The notes beneath the pieces are model-generated. The model saw only the letters and a list, made by a program, of their open reading frames with translations. It did no database searches and was not told the DNA's origin. A program made the translations under genes and the position numbers. From Alphaproteobacteria bacterium (GTDB lineage Bacteria > Pseudomonadota > Alphaproteobacteria > Rhodospirillales > Magnetovibrionaceae): a stretch of 39,698 bases of DNA. Shown piece by piece: positions 34,730 to 39,698 of this stretch (positions are counted from its first letter, which is position 1; each line of letters starts with the position of its first letter). The stretch spans positions 39,145 to 78,842 of the forward strand of contig JADGBG010000003.1 in assembly GCA_015231605.1 (NCBI GenBank), written 5' to 3'.

Positions 34730-35470
34730 TCAGCCCACTTCCGCGATGGAGGGGAAGGTTTCGAAGATCCAATTGGCGGCGTCCGCCAGCGACCCCGTGA
34801 AGATCGCGACGCCCGTCAGCACCAGAAGGCCGCCGATGGCCAGTTCCACCTTGTGCATGTGCTTGCGGAAGCGCCGCATGAAGCTCATGAACGGCTTCAC
34901 CGCGAACGCCGCCAGGAGGAACGGCAGGCCGATACCGAGCGCATAGGCGGACAGCAGAGACACGCCATAAAAGACCTCGTCGCCGCTGGCCGCGACCATC
35001 AGGATGGTGGCCAGAATCGGCCCCACGCAAGGCGTCCAGCCGAAGGCGAACGACAGTCCGATCACGTAGGACCCGATCACACCGGAGGGCTTGTTTTCAA
35101 CGTGGTAACGCTTCTCGAAATTGAGAAAGCCGATCTTGAACAGTCCCATGTAATGCAGGCCGAACACCACGATCACCGCGCCGGCGATTTTCGACAGGAT
35201 GCCCATGTTGTCCGCGATCACCTGGCTGAGCGTCGTGGCCGTCGCGCCAAGCGCCACGAACACGGTGGAGAAGCCGAGCACGAACGAGATCGCGGAGATC
35301 ATGACCTGGCGCTGAACCCGTTTGTCGACGCCGCCTTCGGCCGTGAGCTCGTCCAACGAGGCCCCGCCCAGGAAACACAGGTAGGCTGGGATGAGGGGCA
35401 GAACGCAGGGCGATGCGAAGCTTAGCACCCCCGCACCGAAAGCGCCCCAGTATGTAATGTCCATGTCCAT
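34730..35470 (-). CDS. ccdA: CcdA/SoxV-type thiol-disulfide transporter
   Basis: A 246-residue inner-membrane protein with six helices. It moves reducing equivalents from cytoplasmic thioredoxin to the periplasm. The two redox cysteines are in FASPCVLPLIPAY and FGWTPCVGPILATI, the DsbD/CcdA pattern. The position next to soxB and opposite the SoxW-like gene suggests the SoxV role of supplying SoxW. Cytochrome c maturation is another possible use. The start is ATG 35470 after AAGG. It is 33 bases downstream of the soxB stop, so it probably shares the sox transcript. Confidence 0.9.
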   Translation of the reverse strand: MDMDITYWGAFGAGVLSFASPCVLPLIPAYLCFLGGASLDELTAEGGVDKRVQRQVMISAISFVLGFSTVFVALGATATTLSQVIADNMGILSKIAGAVIVVFGLHYMGLFKIGFLNFEKRYHVENKPSGVIGSYVIGLSFAFGWTPCVGPILATILMVAASGDEVFYGVSLLSAYALGIGLPFLLAAFAVKPFMSFMRRFRKHMHKVELAIGGLLVLTGVAIFTGSLADAANWIFETFPSIAEVG

Positions 35471-35503
35471 GTGAGGCTACCTTCACTGACCGGGGGTGGG
35501 GGC

Positions 35504-37192
35504 CTACGCCCCCACCACCTTGATGGTGTCGTTGGGTTGAATGTTGACGACCTTCTTCTTGCGGATGTGATCGCACACCAGATCGTAGATGGCCGGCCCC
35601 TGGGTGCCTTCCTGAACCGACGCCCAGCCGCCGACCACGTATTTCTTGGCCGGATCGATGAGTTCGCCGGTCGACAGCAGCGTCATGTTGGAAATGCGCG
35701 AGCCGATCTTCTTGTGGATGTCGATCTGGTAGCCCATGCCGCCGACCCGCACCATGTCGCCGCCCTGCTGGTAGAACGGATCGACGTTGAACAGGTTGTC
35801 GGCCACGTCTTCGAGAATGGTCTTGAGCAATTCCCCCGTCATTTCATTGCGATAGACGTTGGGATACGTGATGGACGTCTGGGTGAACACGTCGTCCACC
35901 GTGATGTCCTGGCCGGGAATGAGCGACGCGCCCCAGCGGAAACCCGGAGACAGGGAAATCTGCGTGTCGCGCTCTTCGATGATGGCCTGGCAGATCAGGT
36001 CGTCGAAGGTGCCGTTGAAGTTGCCGCGCCGGTACAGCAGGCTTTCGGTCGTGCCCAGAACCTCGCCGATCGCGCCCTGGTACGGCGCGCGGATGCCGTC
36101 GACCACGGCCTGGATTTCCGGATCGGCCGCGATGACGTCGGAAAACACGGGGATCAGCTTGAAGCTGTAGCCCGCGATCTTTTTGTTTTGCACGTCCAGA
36201 TCCAGGCGGCCCAGGAACTTGCCGTGCGATCCGGTAGCGACCAGAAGCGTGCCGTTGACTTCGATCACGCCGGGAATGGCGTCGTGGGTGTGGCCGGTCA
36301 GGATCACATCGACGCCGTTCACCAGCGTCGCCATCTTGCGGTCGACGTCAAAGCCGTTGTGCGACGCCAGCACCACGATGTCCGCGCCGCGGGCGCGGGC
36401 GTCGTCCACGTTTCTCTGCACCATTTCGGGACGGATGCCGAACGACCAATCGGGGATCATATAGCGCGGGTTGGCGATCGGGGTATAGGGGAAGGCCTGG
36501 CCGACGACGGCGATCTTGACGCCGCCGCGGTCGAAAAACGCGGTGGTGTCGAACACCTTTTCCTGCCATTCGTTGTCCACCACGTTGCCCGCCAGGAACG
36601 GGAAATTCAGCTGGTCGATCAGTTCCTTGACGCGTTCCGCGCCGTACGTGAACTCCCAGTGCGGAACCATCACGTCGACGCCCAGCGCGTTCATCGCCTT
36701 GACCATGTCGGCACCGCGTTCCTTGAGCGAGGTGTAGGAACCCTGCCACGTATCGCCGCAGTCGACCAAAAGCGTGTTGTTCGGCCGCTGGGCGCGGATG
36801 GCCTTGACCAGCGTCGCCATGTGGGCGAGACCGCCGATGCGTCCGTACTGGCCCGCCAGTTGGGCGTAGTCCTGGCTGGAGAACGCATAGGCGTCCGCCG
36901 TGCCGGCCTTGAGACCGAAATGTTTGAGGAAATCCGCGCCCGTCAGGTGAGGGGGAAGGCCGCGAACTTCACCGACGCCCAGGTTGACGGACGGCTCACG
37001 GAAATAGAGCGGCATCAACTGCGCGTGAATGTCGGTGAAGTTCAAAAGCGTGACTTGGCCGACACTGTCGAACTTGAGCAAATCGTCTTGGGTGATGGTC
37101 TGGCCGGATGCCGCGCGGGCGATGTTGACGCCGCCGCCCATCAGGGCGGCGGTGGCGGCGGTGACTTGCAGAAATTCACGGCGGGTGAGCAT
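35504..37192 (-). CDS. soxB: thiosulfohydrolase SoxB
   Basis: A dimanganese hydrolase that releases sulfate from thiosulfonate bound to SoxY. The 562-residue precursor has a Tat signal (MLTRREFLQVTAATAALMGG). Metallophosphoesterase-like motifs are LLNFTDIHAQLMPLYF, VDCGDTWQGSYTSL, VMVPHWEFTYG and VDVILTGHTHDAIPG, the HWEFTYG block being typical of SoxB. The C-terminal 5'-nucleotidase-like domain has DVFTQTSITYPNVYRNEMTG. The start is ATG 37192 after GGAGAG. It is separated from soxA by a hairpin and an AT-rich leader. Confidence 0.97.
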   Translation of the reverse strand: MLTRREFLQVTAATAALMGGGVNIARAASGQTITQDDLLKFDSVGQVTLLNFTDIHAQLMPLYFREPSVNLGVGEVRGLPPHLTGADFLKHFGLKAGTADAYAFSSQDYAQLAGQYGRIGGLAHMATLVKAIRAQRPNNTLLVDCGDTWQGSYTSLKERGADMVKAMNALGVDVMVPHWEFTYGAERVKELIDQLNFPFLAGNVVDNEWQEKVFDTTAFFDRGGVKIAVVGQAFPYTPIANPRYMIPDWSFGIRPEMVQRNVDDARARGADIVVLASHNGFDVDRKMATLVNGVDVILTGHTHDAIPGVIEVNGTLLVATGSHGKFLGRLDLDVQNKKIAGYSFKLIPVFSDVIAADPEIQAVVDGIRAPYQGAIGEVLGTTESLLYRRGNFNGTFDDLICQAIIEERDTQISLSPGFRWGASLIPGQDITVDDVFTQTSITYPNVYRNEMTGELLKTILEDVADNLFNVDPFYQQGGDMVRVGGMGYQIDIHKKIGSRISNMTLLSTGELIDPAKKYVVGGWASVQEGTQGPAIYDLVCDHIRKKKVVNIQPNDTIKVVGA

Positions 37193-37290
37193 GCGTTGGT
37201 CTCTCCGTTTTCGGAAATTACGTATAATTACAAAATGTTATAATTCATACTTTGCGTTTTGAATGATTTTATTGTCAGTCGGTGGAAACA

Positions 37291-37331
37291 AAAATGGGGC
37301 GGCCTCCCCATGGGAAACCGCCCCGTTTTCG
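37291..37331 (-). terminator. hairpin between soxA and soxB
   Basis: On the minus strand GGGGCGG pairs with CCGCCCC and is followed by ATTTTT. It lies directly after the soxA stop and about 100 bases before soxB. The remaining leader (37193-37290) is AT-rich and may hold a soxB promoter. Confidence 0.8.
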
Positions 37332-37333
37332 TC

Positions 37334-38179
37334 TTACTTGCGGACCGAAGGACCTTCGATGGGCAGGCCGCGGCCACGCCACGCCAGATAGGTTTCCAGC
37401 GCAAGGTATTCATCCGAACCGTAGGCATAGGGCTCGGAACGGATGTTGTTGTTGCAGCCCCGGAAGCGGCGGTGCAGGGAACCCGGCTTCTGCCATTTCA
37501 GGCGGTAGGTCGGGAAGCCGTTGCTCTGGCCCTGGGACAGCAGTTCGGCGCGCACCAGGATCGCGGCGTTGTCTTCATGGCAGTGCTTGCACGCCAGGTC
37601 CAGTTGACCGCGGCGCTGATAGTAGAACGCCTTGCCTTGCAGCCAAGCGGGATAGAGCGGATCGCTCTGTTCCGCGGCCTTGGTTTCGCGCTTCATGCCG
37701 CGGGATTGCATCACGACCAAACCGGTCATGCCCAGAAGTTCGTCGGATTCATACTTGAAGGGTTTCGCCTTTTGATGGTCCGTCTGGCACTTCTGGATGC
37801 GCAGCTCGACGTTGATGGGGCCGTGGCTTTCCGGATCGTAAGCCGGGTATTTGGCGCCCACGCCCTTCATGGGGATCCCCATGGAGCCGCCCTTGGCGTC
37901 GTCCGGAGCGCCGTGGCAATCGGCGCAGGACTTTTTCGCTTCGCCCGCCGGGGTGTCCCAGAGTTCCGCCGCCGCGTCGACGTACGGCATGTACGGGTTG
38001 GCGAAATCGTCGTCCTGCATGGCGCGCGTTTCCGGCGTGGCGGTGGAATATCCGGACCAGACTTCCTTATAGGGATGCTTCATCACGTCCTTGGTCGTCG
38101 ATTCCGTGGTGCAAGCGCCCAACGCCAAACCGGCCCCCAGAAGCACGGCCATCGCGGTGACTGACTTTACCTTGTGCAT
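37334..38179 (-). CDS. soxA: diheme cytochrome SoxA
   Basis: SoxA forms SoxAX, which couples thiosulfate to the SoxY cysteine. The 281-residue precursor has two CXXCH hemes, CADCH and CKHCH. It also has the active-site cysteine (cysteine persulfide ligand) in RFRGCNNNIRSEPY. The first 23 residues look like a lipoprotein signal with lipobox LGAC (Cys23), unlike the usual soluble SoxA. Elements such as PINVELRIQKCQTDHQKAKP and YQRRGQLDLACKHCHED match the family. A GGGAGGT site precedes ATG 38179. Confidence 0.95.
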   Translation of the reverse strand: MHKVKSVTAMAVLLGAGLALGACTTESTTKDVMKHPYKEVWSGYSTATPETRAMQDDDFANPYMPYVDAAAELWDTPAGEAKKSCADCHGAPDDAKGGSMGIPMKGVGAKYPAYDPESHGPINVELRIQKCQTDHQKAKPFKYESDELLGMTGLVVMQSRGMKRETKAAEQSDPLYPAWLQGKAFYYQRRGQLDLACKHCHEDNAAILVRAELLSQGQSNGFPTYRLKWQKPGSLHRRFRGCNNNIRSEPYAYGSDEYLALETYLAWRGRGLPIEGPSVRK

Positions 38180-38207
38180 ATTTCTCTACCTCCCTTGTCG
38201 CCCCGGA

Positions 38208-38531
38208 TCAGGATACGGTCATGGTTTCTTTGACTTCCGTGACTTCTTTGTTGTCGTCAATCCAGGTGAACGTGTATTCGCCGCTGCTTTCCGCACGGAT
38301 GTTGAAGGCGATGTACGGGTTGGCGGACACGGACGGATGCATGTCGGCGCTGAAGATTTCCTTGCCGCCGAACGAGCAGGTGAACTTGTTGAGGATCAGG
38401 CGCGGAATCTTGTTGCCGTCCTTGCCCTTGCGGTTGCCGGTTTCCATGCCGTGGGTGGCGAGCGTCTTGACTTCGACGATTTCGCCTTTTTGCGCGCTTT
38501 TCGGCAGCTTAACGCGGGGTTTCTTAGACAT
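38208..38531 (-). CDS. soxZ: sulfur carrier complex subunit SoxZ
   Basis: A 107-residue Ig-like partner of SoxY that holds the sulfur-carrying arm. Typical blocks are PRVKLPKSAQKGEIVEVKTL, HGMETGNRKGKDG, FSADMHPSVSANPYIAF and the C-terminal GEYTFTWIDDNKEVTEVKET. There is no signal peptide, as expected, since it is exported bound to SoxY. The AGGAGT site is well placed. It lies 28 bases upstream of soxA and 49 bases after soxY. Confidence 0.96.
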   Translation of the reverse strand: MSKKPRVKLPKSAQKGEIVEVKTLATHGMETGNRKGKDGNKIPRLILNKFTCSFGGKEIFSADMHPSVSANPYIAFNIRAESSGEYTFTWIDDNKEVTEVKETMTVS

Positions 38532-38580
38532 TATCTTGCACTCCTATTGAAATTTTCGGGTCGAACCAAAGGGCAGGGGC

Positions 38581-39057
38581 TTAGCCGCCGCAGCCGCCGA
38601 TGGTGACCTTCACTTCCTGCTTGTTGGTGTGGACGGAGCCGTCGCTCATGACCGCGGCCGCGATCACGTTCTGGGTCTTGCCCAGACGGATGCGGGTGGA
38701 CACTTCGGCCTTGCCGCAGCCGGGGGTCAGGTTGAACGAGACGATCTGCGGGCTCGGGTTGCCGTCGGCGACCAGGTGGATGTGCTTGACGTGGTCGGCG
38801 TCCGTCATCGGGCTGTCGACCACCACGGTGATGGGAACGGTCGCGCCGTTTTCGGCGATTTCCGGAAGCTTGATGGTGACCTTGGCGGAGCCTTCGGTCG
38901 CGGCCGCGCCGCCGGTCTTTTCGCCGATGTACTTGACGGCGTCTTCGGGGGTGGCGTGGGCCGTGGATGCGAAACCGATGGCGAGCACGCTGGCGCCGGC
39001 GACCTTAAGGGCTTCACGGCGGTCCACACGGACCATGTTTTCGTTGGTTTTGGTCAT
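38581..39057 (-). CDS. soxY: thiosulfate-binding sulfur carrier SoxY
   Basis: A 158-residue periplasmic carrier to which sulfur intermediates are bound through the C-terminal cysteine of GGCGG, present here at the very end. A Tat signal (VDRREALKVAGAS) ends near FASTAHA. The Ig-like domain has KVTIKLPEIAENGATVPITV, VKHIHLVADGNPSPQIVSFN and VIAAAVMSDGSVHTNKQEVK. A GAGG site precedes ATG 39057. It is read with soxZ and soxA on the minus strand. Confidence 0.96.
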   Translation of the reverse strand: MTKTNENMVRVDRREALKVAGASVLAIGFASTAHATPEDAVKYIGEKTGGAAATEGSAKVTIKLPEIAENGATVPITVVVDSPMTDADHVKHIHLVADGNPSPQIVSFNLTPGCGKAEVSTRIRLGKTQNVIAAAVMSDGSVHTNKQEVKVTIGGCGG

Positions 39058-39097
39058 GTTGTCCTCAATGTGTTTATCGATTAACTGTCGATTGACG

Positions 39098-39550
39098 TTA
39101 CTTCAATGTCCGCAGGTACGCGATCACGTCCTCGATTTCCTGGGCTTCCAAGATGGTCTTGCCCTCGAAATCCTTGAGAACGCGATGCTGCCCGGTGCGG
39201 TAGAAGCTGGGCATCATGGTATCATATGCGACGACCTTCGGGTCAACCAGACGCATGCGCAGTTCCGCTTCGTTCATGCGCTCGGCGACGCCTTCGAGGC
39301 TGGGGCCGGTCAAGCCGTGGAACTGTTCTTCCGGGATCGGCATCGTGTGACAGGCGAGGCAATTGCCTTTCTTGCGGTTGATGGCGACCTTCTTGCCGTT
39401 GGCGACGTCTCCGGCGACCCCCGTGAGGGATTGCGGAATGGTCCCGTCGACGACTTCGTACTTCACCATTTCGTTTGCGTGTGCGCCAAAACCAATGGTT
39501 CCGGCTACCGCCGCTCCAACGACGGCGCTGATGATTTTTTTGTGTTTCAT
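39098..39550 (-). CDS. soxX: monoheme cytochrome SoxX
   Basis: A 150-residue SoxX subunit of SoxAX. The signal peptide (MKHKKIISAVVGAAVAGTIG) ends near FGAHANE. A single heme c motif lies in KKGNCLACHTMPIPEEQFHG. The axial-methionine region is near VVAYDTMMPSFYRTGQHRVL. The start is ATG 39550, just after GGGAGGTAAA. Its start overlaps the stop of a 44-codon frame (ATGA), so it is probably coupled to it. It is the first recognised gene of the sox run. Confidence 0.95.
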   Translation of the reverse strand: MKHKKIISAVVGAAVAGTIGFGAHANEMVKYEVVDGTIPQSLTGVAGDVANGKKVAINRKKGNCLACHTMPIPEEQFHGLTGPSLEGVAERMNEAELRMRLVDPKVVAYDTMMPSFYRTGQHRVLKDFEGKTILEAQEIEDVIAYLRTLK

Positions 39551-39681
39551 TTTACCTCCCAATTTTTGCCGGATGGGCAAGCTCTGCTGACCACGATGGT
39601 ATGAATCGGGCCTTGCACGGCTTCATCGACCTTACGGTATCCAGCCTCTTCGAACAAGTCGGTTTTTTCATGCAAGCCCAT
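39547..39681 (-). CDS. short ORF translationally coupled to soxX
   Basis: A minus-strand frame from ATG 39681 (MGLHEKTDLFEEAGYRKVDE, 44 residues, ending GKNWEVK) whose stop overlaps the soxX start as ATGA. The frame stays open upstream to the window edge, so it could be the end of a longer gene. It contains one Cys (ACPSG). I do not recognise the family. It may be a coupled leader peptide or the tail of a sox-associated gene. Confidence 0.45.
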   Translation of the reverse strand: MGLHEKTDLFEEAGYRKVDEAVQGPIHTIVVSRACPSGKNWEVK

Positions 39682-39698
39682 GATTTTATTAGAATAAA

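Overview
The window is about 40 kb of GC-rich chromosome from an alphaproteobacterium. It most likely belongs to the Rhodospirillales and lives as a sulfur-oxidising chemolithoautotroph. The evidence is a near-complete Calvin-Benson-Bassham (CBB) gene set built around form II RubisCO, a flavocytochrome c sulfide dehydrogenase, a Sox thiosulfate-oxidation cluster (X, Y, Z, A, B), and alphaproteobacterial-style glnB-glnA and CbbR genes. No phage, transposase, integrase or CRISPR array was seen. The exact genus cannot be read from the sequence. A glycine-rich protein resembling magnetosome Mms6 raises, but does not prove, a relationship to magnetotactic Rhodospirillales.

Layout. 1-4000 holds a TPR membrane protein cut by the window edge, a membrane-anchored AsmA-like protein, mobA and mobB for molybdenum cofactor, a small membrane protein and two copies of a dispersed palindromic repeat. 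4080-6410 holds glnB-glnA on the minus strand behind a clear sigma-54 promoter, then tRNA-His. 6700-8310 holds the class I phosphoribulokinase and small membrane proteins. 8400-12800 is an electron-transfer block: fccAB, a NapC-type tetraheme quinol dehydrogenase and an internally duplicated tetraheme cytochrome. 12900-17800 holds an atypical LuxR-type response regulator, a second and different phosphoribulokinase, transketolase and fructose-bisphosphate aldolase. 17838-19553 is a compact set of an Mms6-like glycine-rich protein, a ferritin-like DUF2202 protein and a GDT1/UPF0016 cation transporter. 19557-26413 holds cbbR, divergent from cbbM-cbbQ-cbbO, followed by ribulose-phosphate epimerase. 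26564-31151 holds two SLC13-type anion transporters around a tandem universal stress protein. 31205-32132 is a cobalamin riboswitch and a CbiM-like permease. 32186-39681 is the sulfur block: an ArsR/SqrR-like repressor divergent from dsrE-like, soxW-like and dienelactone-hydrolase-like genes, facing ccdA/soxV, soxB, soxA, soxZ, soxY and soxX on the minus strand.

How it fits together. Sulfide (FccAB) and thiosulfate (Sox) electrons enter the periplasmic cytochrome pool. The NapC-like protein and its neighbouring tetraheme cytochrome look like an extra quinone-to-periplasm or periplasm-to-quinone connection. The reducing power and ATP drive CO2 fixation through PRK, CbbM (activated by CbbQ/CbbO), transketolase, aldolase and epimerase under CbbR. 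No fructose-1,6-bisphosphatase and no soxCD are present in the window. Annotation was by reading motifs and recalled family features. No database search was run, so families named without an obvious motif should be read as informed recognition.
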